From positions 230,001 through 294,000 of the forward strand of contig NW_027248370.1 in assembly GCF_041260155.1 (NCBI RefSeq): a DNA stretch of 64,000 bases. The letters are read 5' to 3'. Source of the DNA: Ptychodera flava (lineage: Eukaryota; Hemichordata; Enteropneusta; Ptychoderidae). Shown here piece after piece: positions 49,801 to 62,230 of this stretch. A program made the translations under genes and the position numbers. Positions within the stretch are counted from its first letter, which is position 1. The number at the start of each line of letters is the position of its first letter. Under the pieces are notes generated by a model. The model ran no database searches. It was not told the DNA's origin and saw nothing but the letters and a program-made list of their open reading frames with translations.

Positions 49801-49917
49801 TGCACTATAGGTACCGTCGGAGATTGGGAGAACCACTTTACCGTCGCTGAAAATGCTGCATTCCAGGAGCTCTATGACAAGAAAATGATAGGTTCAGGAC
49901 TGAACTTTGACATGTGA
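43890..49917 (+). CDS. Cytosolic-type sulfotransferase A, seven exons, 335 aa
   Basis: Exons 43890-44058, 45066-45189, 45864-46068, 46449-46578, 46963-47057, 48029-48206 and 49811-49917, all phase-consistent. It would transfer sulfate from PAPS to a hydroxyl or amine acceptor. Visible: 5' PAPS loop YPKSGTTW (53-60), catalytic His in RLIKSHLP (H150), 3' phosphate site [13 protein letters not shown] (R172, S180) and RKGTVGDW (299-306). A hydrophobic stretch IKFIFLIIYRLLAWLMP (99-115), absent from typical SULTs, opens exon 3. The dimer motif KxxxTVxxxE reads ENHFTVAENA, so both charged anchors are changed. I chose the ATG at 43890 because it matches the start of gene B; an in-frame ATG at 43857 would add 11 residues. 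Intron 6 is swollen by a MITE and another insert. The acceptor substrate is unknown. Confidence 0.92.
48352..48704. mobile_element. MITE in TTAA target, SULT-A intron 6
   Basis: Ends GGTAGAATGCGCCTCG and CGAGGCGCGTTCTACC, flanked by TTAA (48348-48351, 48705-48708). 353 bp, no frame. Related sequence lies at 26375-26691 and from about 63790 to the window end. The same intron of gene B is only 211 bp and lacks it. Confidence 0.85.
49011..49175. repeat. Three hairpin-forming tandem units, SULT-A intron 6
   Basis: TCGGTCACTCCAC(N)AGAGAGTGACCG-type units recur three times, spaced 50-70 bases. Each is self-complementary (GGTCACTC / GAGTGACC) and two are followed by TGGTCCAAGTT. Confidence 0.7.
49227..49370 (+). 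other. 47-codon open frame with CPCVAC, unknown
   Basis: ATG to TAA, reading MSDADAIKNIIRKYF then TKVEIITCPCVACYNSF. It sits in an insert-like block of SULT-A intron 6 (about 48840-49640), which has no counterpart in gene B. The balanced composition is unlike chance AT-rich frames, but there is no family match. It could be a fragment of a mobile element. Confidence 0.3.
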
Positions 49918-50831
49918 CTTACTGACATTCGTTGGCTGCCCTGCGGTCATCTTGTATACATACTTGTATCAGACAGCAATCCATTTTTATAACTATGTGT
50001 GCTTGGTTTCTTCAGCGCTGAATCTTACAATCGTCTTCTGGTCGATGTTCCGTGTTGATAGTTGTGTTACCTTGAGGGTACGAACCTTTGACCTGTGGTT
50101 TTAATTAATGATAAACAAATGAAGAATAATGCTGATATATTTCAGAACTCAACCTATGGTATATTTTAAATATTGACTTTTCAAGAAATTTTAACCAGTG
50201 CTGTTAGTTACTGAAGTGAGTAAACTTTTCTAGCATTACATGTACGTTAACGTTGTTGAAACAATTTGAAGTGTGTTTATTTTTCGAGGTGAATAGCAGC
50301 TCTTTGCAGCAGCCCTTTCCTCTCAATAGGATATGCAAACTATCCCTCCTGTCAATTACAAGTCATGTCCTTTCTCCATCCAACGCTCCCACAGCACCCC
50401 CTGCCCCCAACAAAAAAAAACAAAACGATTACTTCGTCTGTACCATCTTGGCGCCATACATACGCTGAATCATACTCACATGTGTATATTGCTGATATAT
50501 ACCGTGACGACATCTTTATCATCGTCATTAGGGGACGTCGTTAGATCTTGTGTGGCCAAAATGCGGAAATATTTTTTCAAATCTTTGATCACGTGTCTTT
50601 GGGATTGTGTATGGTTTGCCTCCATGGTCGACGACTTTTGCGTGATATTGTTGTATAACGCAGCAAAGCCAGTCACGGTTGAAAGTCTCTAGTAGCTAGT
50701 TTTGCTCTGCAACATTTTATCTCATTATTTGTCGACCGCCTATCCACTGCTTATGGCCGACCCTAGACGAAATAAAGTACAAACGAAAAATGGGTCACAG
50801 TGACGCTGTATTGTATAACCCTCGAGAGCTA

Positions 50832-50844
50832 AGTTCAAAGGTCA
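50832..50844 (+). promoter_or_regulatory. DR1-type nuclear-receptor element, gene B
   Basis: AGTTCAAAGGTCA is close to the AGGTCA-N-AGGTCA consensus bound by HNF4 and RXR heterodimers. It lies 43 bases upstream of the ATG and matches the gene A element at 12 of 13 bases. Confidence 0.55.
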
Positions 50845-50887
50845 CCTCCGAGTCCACTTCGGACTTTCAAGGCAAAGGTACTCCACA

Positions 50888-53800
50888 ATGGCTGACAAGA
50901 GAAACGATTCACCGTCTATATTAAATCTCCCTCAGAAATTTGTCTCCGATGGCGTGACGTTCCCAGGGTATGTTCGGAAGGATCTGAAGGAAGCGATTGA
51001 AAAGTTTGAATGCAGAGACGATGACGTATATGTTGTGACGTATCCAAAATCAGGTAAACGTATAATTTTTTTGAGTCGCTATCCTTCATTGAATCACACA
51101 GGGTTGGAAACCTGCTTAGAGGCTAAAGCACTCGTACCAGTATTGTCAATAGCTATGCCTACACCTATGGGACGTGGCTGAAACCCAAGTTACGCGAATC
51201 GATTGGTGAGGACCAATTTATTCAAAAGTATTGCATACCTCAGATAGCAAAGCGCTCATAGGCTGCTTAGGCTGAGTAATCAATAGCGTACTCGAATGTT
51301 GTACCAGAGTCTCTATCACACTCAATACCCTAATGTATGAACTAGAATCACACTGTCTTCTCTATACTCTCATTCTAATAAATGAATTACGTTCAACTCC
51401 ATTCATTCATTAATGATGGATCAGCCAGAAGTGGCAGCTTTCTGGGTATTGCGAGTTGCCATTAGTGAGGATAGTTATGAGCGCGCGCGAAAAATGATTC
51501 TGATTTTGATGATAACCCGTCTGTCGTCTGTAGGCTGCTGAAGTGTCTGGCTAGACTGATTATCTACGAGCAATTGTTCAACCAGTATGACGTCGACGCA
51601 ATAGCAATTATATAACGTGATTTGTGTGTCAACATAGTTAACCCTTTGAGCGCCAAAGTCAATTTTTTTTCGCCTTAATAAAATATATACCATTCAACTT
51701 TTTTTTTAGATTTTTGCCAAAATTAAAAAAAACTATAGTCAATGAAATGTGATGTCCATTTGGTCCAAAATTGTCAAAAAATTACAGAAAAAATCATAAA
51801 AATTGGTAAAATATTCCACTAAAATTTTGGTGGGAAAAATTCACAGCTCTCAAAGGGTTAAGGAAGAACTATGAGAACATGTATTTTGTTTACATGATTC
51901 AAATGATGAAATAAAAGCAAAAGTTGTACTGTTTCTATATTGCAAACTGTGTGAAGGTTACTAACAGACTCTCTGATTCGTTCAGGCACAACATGGGCTA
52001 TAGAGATGGTATCACTGATCCTCAACAATGCTGATACAGAGTACAACCTCAGCCTTGAACAAATGGCACGGGTACCCGTTTTGGAATTGCGCACGGAATT
52101 CGCACAGAGGTAACTGAAATCCCACATCATGTGCCTAATGTCGAGGTTAGGGTGTATCCATGTGGACCGGCATCAAATTCCTTTTGTATTTTGTGTGAAT
52201 CCACTGGATTAAATGTGTAAGAGGGAAACCACGTATGCTTTCGCCACGTCTTTCTAGCCAACAGTTAATAGAAGCTTGTTGAATGGACAATCTAAGTATG
52301 CTGGTTTTCACCATAAAGTTGACCGATGACATTCATTTCACTCTTCAGTGATCAACCCCTGCTGAATCACTCTTTTGAAACAATTAACAAATACGATAGC
52401 ATAAATTTAACATACTACACTTACAGAGAATATGACTGATCGACACTGATACGTTACCGTGCAAAAAATCAAAATTAATCTATATGTATTTTAAAAGCAT
52501 TTGCAATTATACAAAAGTGAGTGCGTATTTTGCGTGTTAAAATACCACTTAAAATCGTATTCAATCCTTCTTCATGTCCTTAGGTGCGGATTTGTAATTT
52601 CGCATTAACGTTTACCGAAACAACTGGGAGATGGGACGGAGTGAACATGGTCATAGTTGTTTGCTGATTTTCGTTCCCTTTTATTACAGGATGAAATTCT
52701 TCTTTCTGATTATCTATCGACTGATATTTTGGCTGCTGCCAAAAGGTGCGCAGAAAACAATGAGAAATTATCGAGCGACTCTCATGGCATCAGACGGAAT
52801 GAAGTATTTGAACTCAGTGACGTCACCACGCCTAATCAAGTCCCATTTGCCGTGTAATTTCTTTCCAGAAAAACCTCTGAAAAAGAAGTGTAAGGTAGTG
52901 CAATGTTTTGAATGTCTTCAATATTCAAATAAACTTGGAATTCAGTTTTCTCACTGGTACCAATGTCACTACCGTGTTGAAAGCGTAAGTGCTAAGCAAG
53001 GCAATGCCGAAGGAGTCGTACGTTTTTTGATAGTGCGCACGATTCCAAAATCTGGCACTGTTATGAAATCTTGCCTTTTTATCTTTGTTGAGTGCGCCAA
53101 AGAGATGGTCAGTTGGTATATCTGACTTGATGTCGTCAGCCTGGTTTAGCCCCTGCCCACGAAACGCTGCTTGGTCGGCGCAGATGAAGTTGTCTCATCA
53201 ATAATTGACACCAACAAAATATAGGTTGTCATTTCCACTGCTTATAACACTTCTGCAGCCATTACATAATCGGTATAAACATTGGGATTTAATGGGCCTA
53301 TTGTACGGCGCGACTTTGCAATAGTCCGTTGAGAAACACTATCTATATGTTGTATCTTTCAGATTGTATATGTTCTGAGGAATCCGAAAGATACCTATGT
53401 ATCATATTACTACTTTCATATGAATAATTGGTTTCATGGTTACTACGACAAGTCTTGGTCAGAATTCTACAAAGCGTGCGTTGACAAACAATGTAAGTTT
53501 GGTTTGTTATCAATCGCAGTAGTTTATATACAATGCACGTTTGCAGCCTGAAAATAAAATCCGTTAGTGTCATATTTTTGTACTTTGGAAATGGGAATTC
53601 ATGTAGATTTAAACAGTGGCAAGTATCGAAAATACCGGCCACTAACAATGTATATAGCTCATTATTTAATTATTTGCCTGCTGCTTCTCCGACTTAACTC
53701 GCTATATGTAAAAAATGAAATTTTGTTCCTACTGTGATATAACATTCACGGAAATAAAACTTAGCACGGTTAATTCAATACGGCCATAATACTTACACCT

Positions 53801-55239
53801 GTCTCTTCGTGTGTCTAGTCAGTATGCATACATACACACTGATACAATACATTACTTCACTGGCTCACATAATAATGTCGATAAAGCCTAAAGTCTGCAA
53901 AGTTATGAGCCCTTAACTAATCGCCTCAGTGGTCTTCTTACTCAGTGCCGTATGGCGATTGGTTCGATCATGTGTTAGGATGGTGGAAGCACAAAGATGA
54001 GAAAAACATTTGCTTCTTGAAATATGAAGACATGAAAAGAGTAAGTAGAACCTTGGTGTCCAGAATATGAAATGGTTTAATTTTAATTTACCCCAGTAAA
54101 AAATATACTGTAAACTAGAAAGCGTCATACTTCTTTTTCGCTAAGTCGCAATGATGTCACACTTCCATCGAGGCTCACCAATTTAGGACAACAGAGGTAT
54201 TGTCCGAAACACGTAGCGTCGAGGATCATCAAGTCGTACGGTGTACGAGGATATAAATGCCGTTATTTTGCAAATATTCTTATCGTACACCTTTAAGTCG
54301 CATCTTAATAGATAGGTCTGGAGTATAGCTTTTTCAGAATGACCTGTCATACACTGCATAGGAGGGTGCAGACAAAGAACGTGTTCGGCGCGTCCTCTAC
54401 GCGAAGTTTCAGCGCGCGCATTGCAGTGCACTGTGATGAAATTGTAGTTTAGCAGAATAATATCAGCGAAATTCAAAGCTTTTTTACTTGTAATAGGTCA
54501 CTAAGTGCCTCGAAAAGAGTGAATCCGTTCTTCTCTTTCCCAGTGTTTCATGACAATACCGTGATGTCAAAAACTAAATAGCGTCTCATAGCACCAAAGT
54601 TATTGGAACCTGCGTTAATTGTGTGGTTCTTCAGGTCCACTGCGACCAAAATTTACTGTACGGTGAAACTCTACATGTTACTGACGTAAAGATGTTTAAT
54701 ACTACATGATGAATCCACAGTTTTATATGTTTTTTTTCATAAGAATCCCCGAGCTGCAGTGGAGACTTTATCATCGTTTTTGGAGAAGGACTTATCAGAA
54801 GAAGAGACGACAAAAATTCTCGAACACTGTAGGTTTGAAAATATGAAGAAAAACCCAACCGTCAACATGTCTCTACACACTGCTGTATTTGACCTGAGGA
54901 GAGGTGCATTCATAAGAAAAGGTAATGACATTTTATGAAATTGATCATTTGTTTGCAAATCCATAAGCTAAGGAAATACTAATGCGTCCATATAGTTCCA
55001 TGCATTGTTGCCTATAACAACCAGATATTTGCCATCAATTTTGACCATGCATCGTCTCGGAATTGCCTATTGGGGCGGGGATGTTAAACTGAACTTGTGG
55101 TAAAACAAAAGGTTGTTTCTTTTGAACTGTAGGTGTCGTCGGGGATTGGGAGAGCCACTTTACTGTCACTGAAAATGCTGCATTTCAGGAGCTCTATGAC
55201 AAGAAAATGAAAGGTTCCGGACTGACCTTTGACATGTGA
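50888..55239 (+). CDS. Cytosolic-type sulfotransferase B, seven exons, 334 aa
   Basis: Exons 50888-51053, 51986-52109, 52690-52894, 53363-53492, 53946-54040, 54744-54921 and 55133-55239. Exons 2 to 7 are identical in length and phase to gene A. The same motifs are present: [29 protein letters not shown] and RKGVVGDW. The exon 3 hydrophobic insert is conserved ([17 protein letters not shown]), and the dimer motif is altered in the same way ([10 protein letters not shown]). Together with gene A about 1 kb upstream this is a tandem duplication whose two members both keep open frames and splice sites, so both are probably active. Exon 2 differs most near the variable [18 protein letters not shown]-equivalent loop, which in SULTs lines the acceptor pocket; different substrates are possible. 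Intron 1 carries a piggyBac-like MITE. Confidence 0.92.
51642..51857. mobile_element. piggyBac-type MITE, SULT-B intron 1
   Basis: Ends CCCTTTGAG and CTCAAAGGG between TTAA duplications (51638-51641, 51858-51861). CCC at the tip with a TTAA target is the piggyBac signature. The A/T-rich interior has no frame. Gene A intron 1 has only GTGTCAACACAGTTCAGGG at the matching place. Confidence 0.85.
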
Positions 55240-58200
55240 CGTCATAAAGTCCCTTAGCCATCCTGTGGTAATATTTATAATACAGCCATCCTTGTATCAT
55301 ATAATAGCCCGTTTGCATGATAATCGTTGATAAAAGTTTGTGTATGGAATCTTACGACTGTCTAATGGCTGTTGGTCTGTTTGGATGATTGTTTTATCTA
55401 AAAGACATCAACTTACGACGGATATTTTTGTGATCTTCACTGCTATCCATATTTTCTCTTTTTAGGAAAATCACTCAATCAATCAATATCTTTCTCAGAG
55501 TAAACAAAAAATGGTAGCCGTTTTCAATTTCAAATGTCGGTATTTTTTATTTCTCTCTCATCCAAAATAAAAACCCGATTGTCTTCTCAATTCTTGAAGG
55601 AAAATGATTATGCTGCTTTCATTATAACGAAATGTACATCTTTACGTAAAAGGCACGATCATACGTACTGGTTATCTATCTGTTGCTCGCATGCTTGAAG
55701 TTTCGATGGTTTTCATACATTAACTAGTTTCACAGCAGGTTTGGCCCTGTATTAACTCTGCTGACTCATTTGTTTGCATTCTCAATTTCTGGCCACCCTC
55801 GGCAGAATGGCGAATATCTACAACGACACTTTTTACCCTAGATATTGACTCGATGGAATGACGACACAGTTATAAACATCAGCATACTCTGCTTTATGTA
55901 TTTATTAAAATTATGACAGGTTCTTGGTAAGAAATGATTAACAAAGCTTGCAGAATATGCAAGGAGGTAAGGTGACGCTGTGTTGGAGTGGCTGGTTGGG
56001 AGAAAATGTGGACAGACAGACAGACAGATAGACAGACAGACACAGATAGACAGACAGACACACAGACCAACCAGGCAGACAGACAGTTAGAGACAAAGAA
56101 GCAAAAGATAGACTCAGAAAAAAGGGAGACACTTAGTCATAGACCTAGGAACTTGTCACTTGAGCATTCCTGATCATCGATGCCAAAGATATGTCAATGA
56201 TGAGAAAACTGTCCACTTGTGCATTAATGATTTTAATTCACAAACGATAGACTCATTAGTGGCTATTAAAATGTATCAATATTGATACATATCACAGATT
56301 CTGTGGTATTTATTTCGTAATAAATTCATTTCAATGAACTTTACGTGCCAGACTTGTCATATGTCCTTTGTTTTGGATTTGGTGTTTTTTTCTATGATGA
56401 CGTCTACAAGACCTTATCAAGGCTTCATTCTAAAATACGACTAAGGATTGTGCGAATTGAACACTAAATACGATGATTTAAGCTCCTCCAATCTCTCAGG
56501 TTGCTAAGGAGACGTACATCACAAACACACCAATGTGATTCAGCGATCATAACGGTCCAAGCGGAGACATTTCCTTGTTTGGATAAAATGGCGTGGCGAT
56601 TTTTCTACATGGTTCTCCTATTGTTCATTAATTATGACGGACTAAATAACACATGCACTCTTACTCTGCAAATTTTTTTCGTTCCATTTCTGTGCATGTC
56701 CTATTTAACTCTCGCAGAGTGAATTAAACAGGACCGGGCTCACATTGGACAAAATCATAAGATCTGTCAGCAAAATAAATATTTGTAATTTCTAGGTTTA
56801 GTGGCACAGTTTTGTTTATTCTGTTTAAAATTATTATGCAAGCTCTTGTTTGTGTCAACTTGGCAAAACTTCAGTTTGATTTCTAAGAAAACGCATACAA
56901 ACTTTTATTATGTTTCACTGCAAGGTCATTTGTTTGTTTGTTCGTTTTGTTTCTCCAACTGGGGTCGATGCATTGGGCACCCTGTAGAAAAGGATACGAA
57001 GAAAAGTTTTAATTTGTTCTCAGACTGATCAACTGACGTCATTAGCTATTATGGAACAGCGGATCAGATCAGATCTCTTGGCAACGCAAACATCAATGGT
57101 ATCTGGTGGTGAATTAGCAATTGGAGAAATGTAACATTACTCAGCCGTGCTTTCCTGTTGAAATTGACATTTCTGTATCGTTAGGCACCATAATCATTGC
57201 TTATGCTTCGATGTCTTATCACATGCAATGAATTCTAGAAACATGTTTATGCAATATATCCATCAATAGCAATTCATTTCTCGTCATGTCGATGTACCGC
57301 TGTACTATAACACAGATAATTTACCTGATGTGAATCATCAGCTTGTTTTGTGCATGACCATTTATGCATGTGACTATGTCATTATATCTACAAGGTTTTA
57401 TTTCCTTTGACAAAGATCACACATGTCATACTATTATGGCAAAGGTGTTAATCGCACAGAGAAACAGACGACGTGAACTTATAAATGACACAGTTTGAGA
57501 AGTAGAACTGTTTTTGCAATCATCGTAGATTCATTTGTAGCTTTAATCTTTTCAAATAACAGTCCATCTCTTAATCCTGTTTATGTTTCTTATTAGCAAA
57601 TCCTCACGGTGATGACATACGAAAAGCCGATATGAATTATTTCCGATTTGTTGCAAAGCAAATACAGTTATTTAGTCACTTATTTTTTACAACTATATAG
57701 GCTATGAACATAGTTGTCAAACAATATGTGGACTTGTCTTATAGAAAAGGGATGGGTCATCTCTGTTGGGGTCTTCTGTCACTGTCCCTGCAGTGGTGGC
57801 GCTATATATATGAGACTGACACCATACAACTCGACCTCCATTTTGAGGTGGAATGCACACTATATACATTTCTGACTCGCAGATTTTGAAATTCAGCTAT
57901 CGGTCTATTTTGCATCATTTGTCACAAATTTTTCGCGATATTCTTGATCATGAATCAATGGGACTGCTTTAAAGGCATGGGTCAGGCGTCAAATTGTCTG
58001 GCCAGGAGGAAATTTACTTACAAGATTACAATTTCAATGGAAACAAAAGGCTACAACACCTTCATAATCCTCTGACAGACTAGAACAAACTCGATCCCTG
58101 GGATCGAGTCCCATACCTTTAAATAATCCAAATGACAGAAAATTTAAGCTTATCAAGAATCTTTATCGAGGTGCGTATTATCTTGAAGCTGACGGGAATT

Positions 58201-58426
58201 GTATCAAAGTAGTTAATATAGTTCCTGGATTGTTTTATTTACTGAGCCAACTAGCACGAAAAGAGCTCTCTTCATTCCGATGTTGATGTGGAGAAGGCAG
58301 CCCTCATGTACCAAGCAAATCAATATAGAAGGCAATGATTAAACAAGGGATAAGGATTGCTTGCACGTGGATACACATTGAAGCAGGTTTTATGGTAACA
58401 CATTTCCAAGAAGAAAATGACGGAAA
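55240..58426. other. Between SULT-B and the GPCR, no gene supported
   Basis: 3' UTR of gene B, a (GACA)n tract at 56007-56085, and otherwise AT-rich sequence. The frame at 56588-56722 begins like a signal peptide (MAWRFFYMVLLLFI) but has no donor or downstream exon that I can support. Confidence 0.45.
56007..56085. repeat. (GACA)n microsatellite
   Basis: Tandem GACAGACA with GATA and CACA interruptions. Confidence 0.9.
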
Positions 58427-61400
58427 ATGGAAGCCCATTTCGACTCATCGCTGGCTGGCAGAGAAAACTCAACGCTGGAGAAAGTTGCTAGCGTTATTTA
58501 TATCGTCTTGTCGGTTTTTATCGTTCCGGTTAATTTCATAGTTATAGGAACCGTGGTTTCGTTGAAGTCGTTGCGTGTTCCGACTAACTGGTTCGTCTGT
58601 AGTCTGTCTGTGGCAGATCTGCTCATCGGAGCCGTGATCATTCCGTTTGATATAATTTGCATTTTTGATCCACATATTTCGACGTCTAAAGTGTTCTGTA
58701 TGATCGGCCTGTCTTTATCAAACTCAGTGGGCATCGCATCCATCGTAAACCTAATAGGTAAGTTATACCCCTTTCCATTATGTTATGGGTCTGATGTCAA
58801 TTACGCGGCTCTGTATTATCACATTATAGATTAGGTAGGTGAGCTCGCCATTCTATGCATCGTCATGACCTTGACAATCGGTATTGAACTTTATGTACAT
58901 CCTCTTCCTTGGTTTTAATCTGCTTAAATATGTGCTGCAATTGTAAGAAAACAAGTGCGGTATGCACAGTTATCTTAAGATACTTGGTCTTCATGATGGT
59001 GGCGATGACAACAGCTCGAAACTTAGCTTCACTGACAAAATATCCAACAATTTCAAAGAATATACTGTAAATAATGTCAATTATTGAAGCCAGCATTGTG
59101 CCAAACCTGTCTTTCATGTTATCTGTGCTTTCATTCCTAAGTTATTTTCAAAAGTCTTTCATGGAAAATCCAACATGAGGACAAGTGTGTCGGTTTGCAA
59201 AATGAAGCTATGTATACAAGATAATGTACAGCTGAGGAGTCACGTAAAAGACATACAAATATTTTGGCGCCAAAGTATTTAATGCTTAATAATTGAGATG
59301 AAAACTTCCAAACGGATTAGTGTCAGCATGCTTAAATTATTAACCAGCTACTTAGAACAAAAGCATATTCCCAAATTTTAGGATGACCTGTGACCTACTT
59401 TCGTTTGTCTCGCAACTTAAAGGGGCACAATTCTAGTGCTAAGTTGAATGAGGCACGTTGTAAGGTTTTCACTTTAATGACTACTTGACCTCATTAATCA
59501 TGGGAATACCTATATCTAGAACGCGATTGGAATTAATTTGGGATAATTGGATCTTCATATTTTTTCAAATTACTCAAAAGGGTTAGGTTCCCTACAGCTT
59601 AATGTTGCTATATTACAAATAACTCATATAAGCAAGTGTGTAACGTAAACAGAAAAGTAGATGAGGTTACATTTCAGATTAAATGGACATTACTTCACCA
59701 TTCAATTATCCCAAATTAGTTCCAATCGTGTTCTAGGCTAACAATTAGCGATAGAAGTTGTTTTCCTGCACATGGACATGTTTGTTACTTTATATATCCC
59801 TAAATTCTGGAATGACCTTATGTGCTACTTAATCTACCCTAAGGCGTCGTATCATCCAAAACAGTTGCAGCTTTTGTATTAATATATAAGTGGCAGAAGT
59901 TTCCCACCTAAATTGTATGACAATGATCATTAAGTCACCCCATTAATTATTATTCAGTTGCCTCATTAGTTATAACATGTATAGTGCAATGCTATCCAAC
60001 AGCACTCATAGATTTGCTTTAGATAAACAAAATGGACGAGGATATGTATGATACCGACTTTTTTTCCGAAGTTTGGGATGACCTTCAATAACCTTTGACC
60101 CAGTGTCAGGTATCTCATCAACAGCAATCGGTGAAGCTCGTATTTTTTTTAGCAAAACATCATGCGACCTGTTACTATGCTACAGACACTTAGTTTTATT
60201 GAAATTGGTTCTCTTATGATCTCAATTACTCAGGCTCCGTCAACGCTGCTTGCAACTTTAATCTATATTTCGAATTCCAACTGGAAATGACCAATCAGGC
60301 TCAACAACCTTAGCTTATTAACCCGCTCCAAGGTGCTTAAGCTCAATGAAATTCATTGATCTTAGCAAAGAAAACATTCTTGCAACGTCAACACAGATAA
60401 ATTGCCACTTCTCTGTCATTTAAAGCTGATAGACAGCACCTGATTTGGTGCATTTATAAAAATTTCTTCACACATTTTTACAAAACCGTGACGAAGGAAA
60501 TTTTTGAAGAAATGACAGAGGCCTATGTGACTCACAGATATTCACATCAAATTCTTGTTCCATAATGCCTAGCGAAAAAACGGTCTGTTCTAATGGTTTT
60601 TCACTTCTTTTTTCCACCACAAGGTTTGACAGTAGACCGTTGCGTGGCGATTAAATGGCCTCTTAGATACCAATCAATCGTCACTGGAAATTTCACGGCC
60701 ATAATCATCGCCATCCAGTGGATCTTTGCCGTTCTTTACGGTTTTGCGCCAGCTATGGCTGGAACAACATCGACGACGAAACTGAATTGATTCATTGCGA
60801 ACCGGTTCTCATCACAACCGTCGAATACAGCATGGTTGTAATATTCGTAGTGATTGTTCCGACCTTGACCTTCGTCTCCGTGATTTTCTGCATCACTCTG
60901 GCCGCTGCTAACCGACAAATGAAGAGAATAGAAGCAACAACGGTCTCCGCAGGCCAGAATGAATTGAACAGTCATCGCAACCAACGCAAAAACTTTCGAA
61001 TAACTAAAACTTTATTTGTGTTGGTCATAATCACCTATATATTTTGGCTGCCCTTTGCTATCGTCTGTGAGATACGCAAAATAGCATTTCACTGGGATAA
61101 CTTGGATGAAGATGGCATCGCTCGCACATATCACCTTCATCTCCACCTAAGCATTTTTGCTTACCTGTCCGCCTTGATTAACCCTATTGTGTACTCATAT
61201 GGAAACAGAGACCTAAAACGCGCCATCAAGAGAAAATTGTGGAAATTATACTGCTGTAAACGGCAGAACTCTACACAGGTAGCCTCTGTTCAAATGGACG
61301 GACTGCCTACGAACACTGCGGACAGCCCAACTTGTATCGATGTCAGCATAGCCGCGTCTGGTGTCGCCGGTGACATTTCAGAGACCGTTGATAAGGAAGT

Positions 61401-61431
61401 ACAGAGTTGTAGCCCTGAAAACGAATTGTAA
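58427..61431 (+). CDS. Adenosine-receptor-like class A GPCR, two exons
   Basis: Exons 58427-58757 and 60624-61431 join in phase as NLI|GLTVDRC. Seven hydrophobic segments are visible. TM2 includes SLSVADLLIGAVIIPF; TM3 ends TVDRCVAIKWPLRY (DRC in place of DRY); then TGNFTAIIIAIQW. Extracellular loop 2 has GWNNIDDETELIHCEP, ICL3 has LAAANRQMKRIE, TM6 has FVLVIITYIFWLPF, and TM7 is NPIVYSYGNRDLKRAIKRKL. The PLRY...TG...GWNN and LAA.RQ.K..E spacing resembles adenosine receptors. NST near residue 15 is a possible glycosylation site. The frame changes by one base near 60757 (ATGGCTGG where ATGGGCTGG is expected). With that base the total is 379 residues; as written it stops at 60790. Ligand unproven. 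Confidence 0.8.
59516..59736. mobile_element. Inverted-repeat element in GPCR intron
   Basis: CTAGAACGCGATTGGAATTA at the left is matched by the reverse complement of TAGTTCCAATCGTGTTCTAG at the right, and pairing extends to GGGATAATTG / CAATTATCCC. About 221 bp with no frame. Target duplication not certain. Likely a MITE. Confidence 0.65.
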
Positions 61432-62189
61432 CCTCATTTACCATGTTTGTTACCGAAACATGTTAACAGATGACACTTGCACAGAACGATTATTTGTATG
61501 CACGTATTATGCATATATTTTTGTATCATTTACTTATGGATGGATTGGAGGGAGGGAGAGAAGGGAGAGCTTTGTGTTTTGACGGAAAACGTCGCTAATT
61601 CTGTCAAAGTTGATAATTAACGAGCTTTGCGAAGCAGGTCATGGCACTCTGTGCAACGTGATATTCGTACAGGTGGACGTGCCTAGAAACATTTGAGGGC
61701 AATGACGAGTCAATTCAAAGAAAACGACACAAATAAGTATGTCACGGTGGACGGGTATTGAGGTAATAATTATTTAAAGTCATCTTTTTTTTTCAAAAAA
61801 TAGAAGCAAATTTGTAGGACAATTTTAAAAGTTTTGAACTTTGCTATGGTGGCTTCTTCAAATGAGATTACGTAAAGGTACATACATTGTTGTAACACTG
61901 ACATAATATCTTCCGCATCGCAGCTACAGGATACCTCTTTATGATGTTAACAAAACTGAGTGCATGTGCACTAATTTTAATAACAAACCAACCAGTATTC
62001 TTCTTTTCGCTTGTATTTTCTCCTATTCGGAGTAAACGATACCAGTTATCGAAACACACTCGTATAAAAAAGAACTTAGAAGTTAAAATCTAAATAACTA
62101 AATAACAACATCTCGTCAAAGTCTGTTGATTTGGATGATTGTGAAGTGTTTTCAAGGTTTAGCTCTGGCTCTCTGTGTCAGTCTGTCTG

Positions 62190-62230
<41 letters not shown>

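Noticed and set aside
52631-53125. 164-codon open frame
   Set aside because: It is read-through of SULT-B exon 3 into its introns on both sides.
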